NCBI RefSeq assembly: GCF_028293835.1
Contig: NZ_JAQGNX010000086.1
Location: 81,888 to 145,887 of the forward strand
DNA: 64,000 nucleotides
From: Pseudomonas sp.
GTDB taxonomy: Bacteria; Pseudomonadota; Gammaproteobacteria; Pseudomonadales; Pseudomonadaceae
Reading direction: 5' to 3'
The notes under the pieces were generated by a model. The model was not told the origin of the DNA, searched no databases, and saw only the letters and a list, made by a program, of their open reading frames with translations. A program made the translations under genes and the position numbers. Every line of letters starts with the position of its first letter. The first letter of the stretch is position 1. Positions 20,710 through 29,097 of the stretch are shown here, piece by piece.

Positions 20710-23031
20710 TCAAAAGGCCAATCGCAGCCCCACATTCGCCCCCCACGGTTGCTCAACATTGCCGCCTTTCATGTAATCAAAGTCGGCATGCACTTGCAGG
20801 TTCTTCGACAATGTCACCGCAACCCCAACGCCCAACTCTGCCCGTGAGCCGAACAGATCGTTATTGAAGCTCGTGTCGTTGACTGTCACTTTATTGTTGC
20901 GTGCGAATTCATGGGCAACCGCGGCGCGAAGGTACGGTTGCACAACCCCGCCGTCCTTGAGTGCAAAATTGCGACCCACTGAACTACCGACCTTACCCAC
21001 TACCGACTGGGTACGATCATTCTTCGCTTCAAGGCCGTTATCCAAGGTGTAGCTGTCCCCTTGGATCACCACTGCCGCCATCTGCGCATAGGGTTCGACA
21101 AAGTAATCGTCGCCCAGCTTGATGTGTTTACCGACCTCAAACGAGCCACCAATAGCCGTGTTGGAGTAATCACCCTCGGCCTTGGTCTGATCGCTCATGG
21201 CAACCTTCGACTCGTTTTTTAACTTGTTAAGCTTAAGCACCGCATCGACGTAGTAACCCTGGTCCGACAACCACGTGCCGTACGCGCCTACGTAGTAGCT
21301 GTCTACCTTGCCCGAACTGCCGCGACTCAAGTCCAGATCCGACTTGCTGTAACCGCCCAGCAAACCCACTAACAACTGACCATTGTTCACAGGAACCGGG
21401 GCGTCCGCACCGAATGACATTCCGCTTTGTTGCTGACGATATTCAACGCCCGCACGGGTGCTCGCGTTGAAGCGACTGCCGTAGGCCCGCATCCAGCCCC
21501 CGCCTTCACCGCTGCCGCGCACTTCACCCATACGGCTGCGCAACGTGGTCAGCTCACTCATGAAAATTGTCGGCGCCGCGTTGAACAGCGCCAATGCGGT
21601 CTGGGTGGAAGGGCTGATGGTTTTGCCGGAACCGACGATGAACCAATCATTACCTTGTTTTTCCAGTTCGTAGGAGAAAGCGCCTAGATCCACCTTGTCG
21701 CCAAGCAGGTTGAATTGCGCGTCACCGCCTTCGGTATGGACGATTTTCAGGGGTTGAATGTCGGGGGAAACCGGTTCAGCGCCGGTGTTTTTTACCTTCA
21801 GGGTAAAATCGCCGTTGGCTTGGCCGTTGACGCTTAGCAGGTCACCCACACCAGCGTCCAATCCGATCTTCATCCCGAAAACGCCGGTGCCAGACAACTC
21901 ACCCAGAGACAACGTATGAAAGCCATCGAGACCGAATCTAACCTGACCGCCGTCGAGGTTCATGGACCTGACTGAGTTGTCGCTAACCATCTGCCACCGG
22001 GCGCCGGAATTAATCGACAGATTGTTTCCGTTGATGATGTCACCGGTGAGGCTGGCGTTTTTTTGCAGGGTAACGTTAAGGATGCTTGTTTCGTCGGCAA
22101 CAAGGTTGCCGGTTAGGCTACTGTTGTCGACTTTCAGGTTGGCAGTACTGCCACTTTCGACCTCTAGAAGATTACCATTGCCGGACAACAGGCTTGAATG
22201 GTTTTGGAGGGTGATGTCGGCGATGGCAGGGAGCTTCTGTACCGCCAAGGCAGTCACTTTGATTGCAGGACCGCTCAAACCCTCAACACGTGAGTTATCT
22301 ATTACCACTGTGCTGTTAATAACAGGCGGTCTATCCCCTTCATCAACTTCGTCATCTCTGGCACCTTCAGCTATGATGAACAGACCGCTATTGCTTCCAA
22401 CAACCGTACTGCCATTCGATACGTTTGCTATTGCGCCCGACAATATAATACCGGACCCATAAGCACCATCCGCACCATCCGCACCATCCGCACCAGCCAA
22501 CTGACTGTTACTCACATTCAAGATACTTCCACGACCCACACTCGCCGCAACCGTTCCAAACACAGAACTATTACTTAAGTTAAGTATAGAAACACGACCC
22601 TCTGACGTCCCTACAAGCAAAGCAACGGACTTTGACACTACGCTCGATTGATTAATATTTATTAAACCTCCCGCAGAACTTATGCCACCTTCAACAATGC
22701 CTGATTCAAAATTTAGAGTGCTTCCAGGCCATACGGCAACATTGTTGACCGTAGCGCCATTTGCAATCAATTCGCCCCCATTCCTAACCAGATATCTATC
22801 TGCCGGTGTCGACGCATCAATAGCCCATACGAAACCGTCAATATCATATATCTTTGTGTCGGGTATTCTTCTCGGCGGTGGGCCAACCCTCTGCAAACTT
22901 GTTTCGGTTATTTCAACGTTAAACGTAACGCTCTCAGCGACTACATAGCTACTGAAAGAAGCTCCCAATGATACACTTGCCAGCCCTAGACCTATCCGAA
23001 CCATCGGGCGGCATGAAGTTTTTGGTTTCAA
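20710..23031 (-). CDS. autotransporter with pertactin-like passenger and outer-membrane beta-barrel
   Basis: A 773-residue type Va secretion protein. The TTG at 23031 is chosen because AGGAGA stands 6-7 bases before it and a signal peptide follows (VRIGLGLASVSLGASF...VVA-ESV). Residues about 33-470 are a repetitive beta-helix passenger rich in Asn, Ser, Gly and Val (SILNLSNSSVFG, SILNVSNSQLAG). Residues about 500-773 form the autotransporter barrel (GGWMRAYGSRFNAS at its start, ending ANVGLRLAF with the terminal aromatic). No protease or esterase motif is seen in the passenger, so adhesion is a guess. It is divergent from the 249-residue repeat protein. Confidence 0.9.
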   Translation of the reverse strand: MKPKTSCRPMVRIGLGLASVSLGASFSSYVVAESVTFNVEITETSLQRVGPPPRRIPDTKIYDIDGFVWAIDASTPADRYLVRNGGELIANGATVNNVAVWPGSTLNFESGIVEGGISSAGGLININQSSVVSKSVALLVGTSEGRVSILNLSNSSVFGTVAASVGRGSILNVSNSQLAGADGADGADGAYGSGIILSGAIANVSNGSTVVGSNSGLFIIAEGARDDEVDEGDRPPVINSTVVIDNSRVEGLSGPAIKVTALAVQKLPAIADITLQNHSSLLSGNGNLLEVESGSTANLKVDNSSLTGNLVADETSILNVTLQKNASLTGDIINGNNLSINSGARWQMVSDNSVRSMNLDGGQVRFGLDGFHTLSLGELSGTGVFGMKIGLDAGVGDLLSVNGQANGDFTLKVKNTGAEPVSPDIQPLKIVHTEGGDAQFNLLGDKVDLGAFSYELEKQGNDWFIVGSGKTISPSTQTALALFNAAPTIFMSELTTLRSRMGEVRGSGEGGGWMRAYGSRFNASTRAGVEYRQQQSGMSFGADAPVPVNNGQLLVGLLGGYSKSDLDLSRGSSGKVDSYYVGAYGTWLSDQGYYVDAVLKLNKLKNESKVAMSDQTKAEGDYSNTAIGGSFEVGKHIKLGDDYFVEPYAQMAAVVIQGDSYTLDNGLEAKNDRTQSVVGKVGSSVGRNFALKDGGVVQPYLRAAVAHEFARNNKVTVNDTSFNNDLFGSRAELGVGVAVTLSKNLQVHADFDYMKGGNVEQPWGANVGLRLAF
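22463..22498. repeat. 9-base tandem repeat inside the autotransporter passenger
   Basis: Three exact copies of GCACCATCC and a fourth with one change (GCACCAGCC) encode GADGADGADGA on the minus strand. The unit is a multiple of three, so copy changes alter passenger length without breaking the frame. Confidence 0.85.
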
Positions 23032-23377
23032 TATATATCTCCTCAACAATGGGTCCGACTATTTTGGATGTCATACGCAAGCAGGCAAGGCAAAGAGGAC
23101 ATTGTTCGTGTAGGACGCGTCTTATAAATTTGAAGGCCAAGCCCTACAGACGAGATCTATTGCAACTGAAATTCGATAAGCCTCGAAAAAAGTCAAACCT
23201 CACCACTTGACAGTCGCGCTCGATTGCTATTGGTTAAATCCAAGACCGCCATCCATAACTATGTGTTACCCGACAGTTGCGGAGCGTGGTCTTCACTTAA
23301 TGTTTCAAAGAAAAAATCAGTCGATTGCTTTAATTAAGACGGCAGGAATAGCTGATTCAACCCCAAGGAGAAATCAC
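23032..23377. other. divergent intergenic region of autotransporter and 249-residue gene
   Basis: No gene is supported. It should carry promoters in both directions. A TTGACA at 23207 on the + strand is the best -35 match, but the -10 that would go with it (TATTGG) is poor. AAGGAG at 23365 is the ribosome site of the gene at 23378. Confidence 0.4.
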
Positions 23378-24127
23378 ATGAGCAGCAAAGAAAACAACAC
23401 GACCTACCTCTATATACCGCGTCCTCTTTTAGCCCCCACCGCTCTAGGCACAGACCCTGTGGACGGGCTTTTACAGGCTGCGGATTTACAAAGGCCCATT
23501 ACCGTTACCTTCCCTATCTGGCGGGAAGGCGTGGAAGGTGATTATTACCAACTCAAATTTGATGGCAACATCGTAGGTCTGAGAAAAAACCTAGGCCCAA
23601 ATCCAACTGTCGGCGAGATGCTCAGCCTTGAGCTCTTTATTGATGCATCCTGGAGAGAGGGAGAGCATGAATTAGGCTATTTCATCCAACGCTTCATTGG
23701 CGGCAGCCCCAGCACATCACCCACCATCCCCCTTATCATCGACCGCATCCCACCCGGAGGCGGCACCCTCGCGCCACTGACTTTTCCGGCCCAGGCCGAA
23801 AACGGCCTGACGTCCCTCGAACTCACCGCCATGGGCAATATTTTAGTGGCGACGGTTCCACGTTATGTCGACGTCAAATGGGGCGATGTCATTCGCAGCT
23901 ACTGGGCAGGCCAGGCAGGACCGGTTCATACGGTACTGGCTGAACAAGTCGCAGGTCCGGACACCAGCTTGAGTTTCGATCGGACCTATCTGGAATCGCT
24001 GGAGGATGGCGAGGTTGCCGTGACCTACACCGTGACCGACCGCGCCGGCAATATTTCGGTAACGTCCCAAGCCGCCAGCCTTGTGCTGCGGATAAAAAAT
24101 ACGCCGACCGGCAAGCCAACTCATTAG
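23378..24127 (+). CDS. unknown protein with two Ig-like/beta-sandwich repeats
   Basis: A 249-residue protein, started at the ATG at 23378 because AAGGAG lies 8 bases before it. It is a paralogue of the first ~245 residues of the protein at 24423: both have PxTVTFPxW, then FIQRFIGGSPS, IPLIIDRIPPGG, then YVDVKWGDVIRSYWAGQAGP and end with VTDRAGNISVTSQ. This gives two repeats, about 20-122 and 130-240. It has no cysteine, signal peptide or membrane segment. I do not know its function. Confidence 0.75.
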   Translation: MSSKENNTTYLYIPRPLLAPTALGTDPVDGLLQAADLQRPITVTFPIWREGVEGDYYQLKFDGNIVGLRKNLGPNPTVGEMLSLELFIDASWREGEHELGYFIQRFIGGSPSTSPTIPLIIDRIPPGGGTLAPLTFPAQAENGLTSLELTAMGNILVATVPRYVDVKWGDVIRSYWAGQAGPVHTVLAEQVAGPDTSLSFDRTYLESLEDGEVAVTYTVTDRAGNISVTSQAASLVLRIKNTPTGKPTH

Positions 24128-24422
24128 AAGCTGGCGTCTATGTCGACATGCGCGAGCCCGCTGCGGGATGCTGAATAGACGTGTATCGAGCCGATCAAAA
24201 ACAATATTTGTTTACCACCCACTGTTGACAAGCCTTAAGAATCTCTATTAGTTAATTAACAGATGGAGCTAATACAAGCTTTATCCAACCACCATTATCC
24301 GGTGCATTTCAAACGTCGTAACCCACGCAACTTTTACAGTAAAGGTCGCTGACCTCTTATTGCCTAAAATTTGCAGATCGTATTAACGCGAAACGCCACG
24401 TAACAACTTTGGAGAACTAACC

Positions 24423-26282
24423 ATGTGTAACTCAAATACTTCCGTTCGCCGCCGTTCGCCACGCATCCCTCGTGCGTTGGCTTCACCAGTAATACCTAGC
24501 GCATTTATCGATGGGCTTTTACCGGCTGCGTTACTGAGCGCTCCCGTTCCTGTAACCTTTCCGGTATGGGACGAAGCTGTCGGTGGCGACGCTTACCAAT
24601 TATCACTGGACGGTATACTTATCGGTGTAGAACGGCAGCTTCCAGCTAACCCGATCCCGGGTTCTGAACTGGTACTGGACATTCTGGTTGATACATTAAC
24701 CAGCACGCAAGATGGTAATCACACAATAGCCTATCGCACCGAGCGATTTATTGGGGGCACGCCAAGTATGTCGGCCACGATTCCTGTCGTCATTGATCGT
24801 CAAGCGCCAGGCGGGTCGCTGATATCACCGCTGATTTTTCCGAGGGTGGTCAATGACGGCCTGACCTCGGAAGAATTAGCGGCAATGGCTGATGTATTAA
24901 TCGGCGAAGTGCCTGCCTACTTTGATATCAAAACCGGTGATGAGATCCAAACTTACTGGGCCGGCAAGGTAGGGCCAACGCATACAGTGCGACAAACCGA
25001 AGTACCGGGCGGCGGCGTGTTGCCTGAGCGGATCACGATTGGGTTCAGTCGTGATTTTCTAGAAGGAATAGGTGATGTTAAAGCAGACGTGTATTACGTC
25101 ATTACTGATCGTGCCGGTAACGTTTCAGTTGAATCGGAACCGGTAGCGTTCCAACTGGCACTGAACGAACCTGCGGCCGATCTGCCCGCGCCGATTATTG
25201 CCCAAGCCGATGACGGGGTTATCAGCGATGTCGACGCCAAGCAATCTGTCAGCGTAGATATTCCCGCCTACGGCGATGTACGACCAGGTGATGAGATCAC
25301 GCTGTATTGGGGCGCTAACAAGTTGCCGGTGCAACCCGTTAATCCTGGGGATGAGGATGAAGACCCTATTTTTACCCTGTTGATTGCTTACGCCACCATC
25401 GCACTGACACCTGACGGCAATGTTGATGTGTATTACGAGGTACGTCGCAACACCTTGCTGTTGGGCACCTCCGCAGTAAAAACGGTCACGGTACTGCTCG
25501 CTCTTCCAGGACCGGTGAGCCCTGAAAAGCCAATTATCCGAGGGGCCAGCGCCAATCCCGATGACAACGACAACGTAATCGATGAAAACGATTACCTGCA
25601 ATCGGCCACTGCCGTTATCGCCTGGAAATCCGGATTTATCGAGGATGACCAACTCAACCTGTTTTGGGGCCAGCAGCCAGCACCCGTGCAATACCGGATC
25701 ACCCTTGCGGACGTCACGGCAGCTAGAGACCTGTCATTGACCGTTCCCAATGCGCTGATCATTAGCGAAGGCACGGGCACCGATATCCGAGTTAATTACA
25801 CCGTAACGCATGCGGGCAATCCCAACACCACCTATTCAGCGTCCCAGAGCGTGGTCGTTAGGCGCAAAGGCGAGTTGCCCGGTGGTGAAAACGGTCTGCC
25901 ACCGCCGGAGTTTCAACGAGTTACCGAAAACGGCGGTATCGGGGCGATTCTCAATCCTAATGGCGCCACTGTTCTGGTCAAGCCTTACGAAAACGTTAAA
26001 GTGGGCGACATCTTGAGTTTTACATTTTTGGGGTGGACGGGTTTGTTTGAGGGCCCGCAAGTTCCGGGTGCAACTTACACCTTTACCACCGAGCCGTTGA
26101 CGGAGCCACAAACCCGCGAAGATTACGAGTTTACGGTGCCTGACGCGAACCTGCGCCTGATCTGTTTCGGCCGCGCCGAAGCCATGTTTAAAGTTGATAG
26201 CGTTACTGGCCCTGCGACGTCGGGTATTGCCAAAGTCTTTATTGACATGGTCACGGCGGGCGAAGGTTGTTCCGGCAATTAA
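24423..26282 (+). CDS. unknown protein with five Ig-like/beta-sandwich repeats
   Basis: A 619-residue protein whose ATG follows GGAGA. Repeats lie at about 30-127, 132-247, 253-360, 366-480 and 491-611. The usual unit begins with a linker containing a D/N-rich turn, then VxIPAYGDVRPGDEITLYWG, a variable strand, and V.VYYEVRRN...GTSAVKTVTV. The first two copies match the 249-residue neighbour. The N-terminus (MCNSNTSVRRRSPRIPRAL) is basic but lacks the hydrophobic core of a Sec signal. Only three cysteines occur (2, 581, 616). The gap before it (24128-24422) is AT-rich and shows no gene. Function unknown. Confidence 0.75.
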   Translation: MCNSNTSVRRRSPRIPRALASPVIPSAFIDGLLPAALLSAPVPVTFPVWDEAVGGDAYQLSLDGILIGVERQLPANPIPGSELVLDILVDTLTSTQDGNHTIAYRTERFIGGTPSMSATIPVVIDRQAPGGSLISPLIFPRVVNDGLTSEELAAMADVLIGEVPAYFDIKTGDEIQTYWAGKVGPTHTVRQTEVPGGGVLPERITIGFSRDFLEGIGDVKADVYYVITDRAGNVSVESEPVAFQLALNEPAADLPAPIIAQADDGVISDVDAKQSVSVDIPAYGDVRPGDEITLYWGANKLPVQPVNPGDEDEDPIFTLLIAYATIALTPDGNVDVYYEVRRNTLLLGTSAVKTVTVLLALPGPVSPEKPIIRGASANPDDNDNVIDENDYLQSATAVIAWKSGFIEDDQLNLFWGQQPAPVQYRITLADVTAARDLSLTVPNALIISEGTGTDIRVNYTVTHAGNPNTTYSASQSVVVRRKGELPGGENGLPPPEFQRVTENGGIGAILNPNGATVLVKPYENVKVGDILSFTFLGWTGLFEGPQVPGATYTFTTEPLTEPQTREDYEFTVPDANLRLICFGRAEAMFKVDSVTGPATSGIAKVFIDMVTAGEGCSGN

Positions 26283-26288
26283 CTTGTC

Positions 26289-26316
26289 AAGTGGGCCGCC
26301 GTGAAGCGGTCCACTT
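26289..26316 (+). terminator. hairpin between the 619- and 894-residue genes
   Basis: AAGTGGGCCGC and GCGGTCCACTT pair over 11 bases with one wobble, but no good T-run follows. It lies in a 70-base gap, so it may only partly stop transcription or protect the mRNA end. Confidence 0.45.
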
Positions 26317-26352
26317 AATTAACATACTTATTAACAATAACGGGACAAAAAA

Positions 26353-29037
26353 ATGACGTTATTTCAGAAGATTTTATTACCTCAACCAAAATTGCACAAT
26401 ACCAACGACCCTAGTGGTATCGGCCACGTTGACACTCTGGACCCGGCAGTCCCAGTGCAGATTCGGATTGGTCCTTATATTGGAATGATGGCCAGTGACT
26501 ATATCGAACTGTTTTGGGGTGATCGGGACGGATCGATTGCAAACTATACCGTTAAACCCGGTGATACTGCCGAAGGGACGGGTTCCTTTGTCACTCTACC
26601 GGTTGATCAACAATACATCGCGCCAAGTGCAGACGCCAATCTCCACTATCAGGTAGACGCTTGGTATACAATAAAAAGACTGATAGGGGGTACCGTCAAC
26701 ATTTCCGAACGGTTAACGATCACTGTCAAATTGACGGTTCCTGGTGGAGTTGATAAAACGCCTGATACACCTTATACCAATGAAAGCCTTAGTTTATCCA
26801 CGACAACCCCAGAGGGCACTATCGGGAACGAGCACCTCGATCAGGTGACGGTCAATATTTCGGCCTACGAAAACATGGAGGTCAATGATGCTATTACCGT
26901 TTTCTGGAACGGAATACCGGTGAGGTTATTGCTGGGTGCGCTTCCTGCGACGGGTGAACCCATCCGGGTGCCGATACCTAGAGAAACGATCATTTCAGCA
27001 GGCGATTCTGACGCGCTCGTGGTGATGTATGAAGTTCGCGACGTAGTCAACAACTGGTCTCGATGGTCCCTACCCACGTACCTCGAAGTAGAAGCCGGCA
27101 ACTCTACCCTCCCCGCCCCGGTCGCTCCGCAGGCCGTCAACCTGGAACTAGACCTCGCCCTTCTAGGCGGGGCCGACGTAAAGGCGCTAGTACTCCCCTA
27201 CCCAGATATCCACCCCACCGACGAGATTACTCTGACCCTCGAGCGCAACACTGCGGAAGGGATGGGGCTGGAACCTTACGTTTCAACACTAAACGTAGAT
27301 ACATCCATTGGGTTTGTGCAGTTCCTGATCCCCAATGAGCAGTTCGCGCCGATCGCCCAAGGCCGGGCGCGGCTTAAGTACAAGGTCAAGAAAGCAGCTG
27401 GCGACGAGTTGCGCTCGAAAAGCCTGCCATTGACTATCGTCGGCGAAGCCCAGGTATTGGCAGCACCGAAGCTGCCTGCTGCCGAGCATAATGGTGGTGT
27501 GCTTGATCCGGCTGCGCACCATGTCATCGCGCAGGTTCCGCCGTATTACTTCATGGCTGATGGCAATGACGTCAATCTGGTATGGATGGGCAAGACGGCC
27601 AGTGGCGCCAATGTAATCCACGAAGAATTGAAAAACCTCAACAGTGATGACGTTGGGGAGACGGTGGCGTTCTTGATCCCTGACGAAAAAGTGAGCGCTT
27701 TAGCCGGTGGCACGCTTGAGTTGTATTACACGGTGACGACGTTCGCGCGAGCGTTTTTCAAGTCGCCATCTTTGCATGTTCAGGTAAGCGCGGGCGGGGG
27801 TGCTCTGCTACCCCCGGCGACTGTCGACGGGGTGGGTGCCGACGGTGTACTCGATCCGACGGATATCGTTTTGGAGGCCATCGTCCGTATCCGACCGTTC
27901 AGCGGTATGGCGCCGCTGGATAAAGTGACGCTTCATTGGGTTGGTCAATCCCCAGGCAGCACGTACAGCGCCAGTACCACGCTCAACAGTGGCACCTCGG
28001 GCAAAGAGGTCATTTTCCGAGTTAAAAAATCCTATGTAGACGCCAACCTGAACGGCAACGTCGAAGTGTCTTATCTGGTAGAGCGAGGCAATCAACGATT
28101 CGCCTCCAGTGTACTGCTAGTTAAAGTGGGCACGCCCGATCTGACATTGTTGCCAAAACCCACCGTCGCCGGCGTCGATGCCAACGACACCCTAACCCCG
28201 GAAAACATCCCCGACTCCGGCGTTCAGGTCACAGTCCCGCGCTACACCGGCATCGACACCAACGACAGCATCATCGTCAAATGGGTTGGTAACCAGTCCC
28301 ACATAACTGCGGCTAAGCACCCCGGTGCTGAGGGAGAAATTGGTTTCGCCGTGCCTAAATCCATCGCCATTGGCAGTGCGGGCGGCTCCGTTCAGGTCAC
28401 TTATGAGGTAACTCGCAATAACGCCGCGCCGGTGGTTTCGGTTGCGACAATGTTCAACGTACAGGCGCTAACCCCTCCATTGATTATCGACACATCAGAG
28501 ATGGTCCTGAACGCTCGACACTTGCGAGCAGCGGCAACACCGAAACATCCTCCTGCCGGAGCGTTTGCTCTGCGAGTGGCTTCCGGTGGCGTGGCGCCTT
28601 ACCTTTATCATTCCAGCGCGCCTGACATTGCCGAGGTCGATGCGACAGGTCGTGTTATGTCTGTCGAGAACGGTACGGCGACTATCAACGTGACTGACAG
28701 CTCGGGCCAAACCGCCAGTTACGAGGTGAAAACATCCAACGTGCTGACGTTTGTGTTGTTGGCTTTTCATACCTATTCGGAGGGTGCAAAAGCCGTCAGC
28801 AACGGCGGCGCAAATATGCCTTCCCTGGCAGATTGGGATGCGTTGCGTGCCAATTACGGCGGTGATCCCCTCCTGACTTACACCGGCGGCGCGGGCCGAG
28901 AACACCGCGCTTGGGCGACGGATGGCGCGGGTTTCGGCAGGCGCTGGGCGATCTTTCCTGAGGATGGTCGCAAGGTGACGCTTAAAGATGTGGGCTTCGG
29001 TGGAGAGACGGCCAATGCCTTCGGCATGAAAGGCTAA
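26353..29037 (+). CDS. unknown large protein: six Ig-like repeats, Big_2-like domain, invasin-like C-terminus
   Basis: An 894-residue protein with no cysteine at all. Repeats lie at about 1-130, 137-248, 253-365, 369-480, 485-593 and 599-704 (pattern VPPYYFMADGNDVNLVWMG ... LELYYTVTTF...SPSLHVQV). Residues about 710-794 look like a bacterial Ig-like group 2 domain (SSAPDIAEVDATGRVMSVEN). Residues 797-894 (HTYSEGAKAVSNGGANMPSL, then WDALRANYGG) recall the lectin-like end of intimin/invasin proteins, which is only an inference. No N-terminal signal peptide, LysM or intimin barrel is present, so the export route is unclear. It is the last of the four same-strand genes. Confidence 0.8.
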   Translation: MTLFQKILLPQPKLHNTNDPSGIGHVDTLDPAVPVQIRIGPYIGMMASDYIELFWGDRDGSIANYTVKPGDTAEGTGSFVTLPVDQQYIAPSADANLHYQVDAWYTIKRLIGGTVNISERLTITVKLTVPGGVDKTPDTPYTNESLSLSTTTPEGTIGNEHLDQVTVNISAYENMEVNDAITVFWNGIPVRLLLGALPATGEPIRVPIPRETIISAGDSDALVVMYEVRDVVNNWSRWSLPTYLEVEAGNSTLPAPVAPQAVNLELDLALLGGADVKALVLPYPDIHPTDEITLTLERNTAEGMGLEPYVSTLNVDTSIGFVQFLIPNEQFAPIAQGRARLKYKVKKAAGDELRSKSLPLTIVGEAQVLAAPKLPAAEHNGGVLDPAAHHVIAQVPPYYFMADGNDVNLVWMGKTASGANVIHEELKNLNSDDVGETVAFLIPDEKVSALAGGTLELYYTVTTFARAFFKSPSLHVQVSAGGGALLPPATVDGVGADGVLDPTDIVLEAIVRIRPFSGMAPLDKVTLHWVGQSPGSTYSASTTLNSGTSGKEVIFRVKKSYVDANLNGNVEVSYLVERGNQRFASSVLLVKVGTPDLTLLPKPTVAGVDANDTLTPENIPDSGVQVTVPRYTGIDTNDSIIVKWVGNQSHITAAKHPGAEGEIGFAVPKSIAIGSAGGSVQVTYEVTRNNAAPVVSVATMFNVQALTPPLIIDTSEMVLNARHLRAAATPKHPPAGAFALRVASGGVAPYLYHSSAPDIAEVDATGRVMSVENGTATINVTDSSGQTASYEVKTSNVLTFVLLAFHTYSEGAKAVSNGGANMPSLADWDALRANYGGDPLLTYTGGAGREHRAWATDGAGFGRRWAIFPEDGRKVTLKDVGFGGETANAFGMKG

Positions 29038-29056
29038 TTTAATTCTGGGGTTTAAC

Positions 29057-29087
29057 CATTAAGCCTGCCGACCTGGCGGGCTTAATG
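29057..29087. terminator. hairpin between convergent genes
   Basis: CATTAAGCCTGCC and GGCGGGCTTAATG pair over 13 bases with one wobble and a 5-base loop, between the stop codons at 29037 (+) and 29098 (-). There is no T-run on either side, so termination may be weak. Confidence 0.55.
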
Positions 29088-29097
29088 CGCTATTTGG

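Noticed and set aside
22463..22498. CRISPR-like array
   Set aside because: Units are 9 bases without spacers and lie inside a coding frame.
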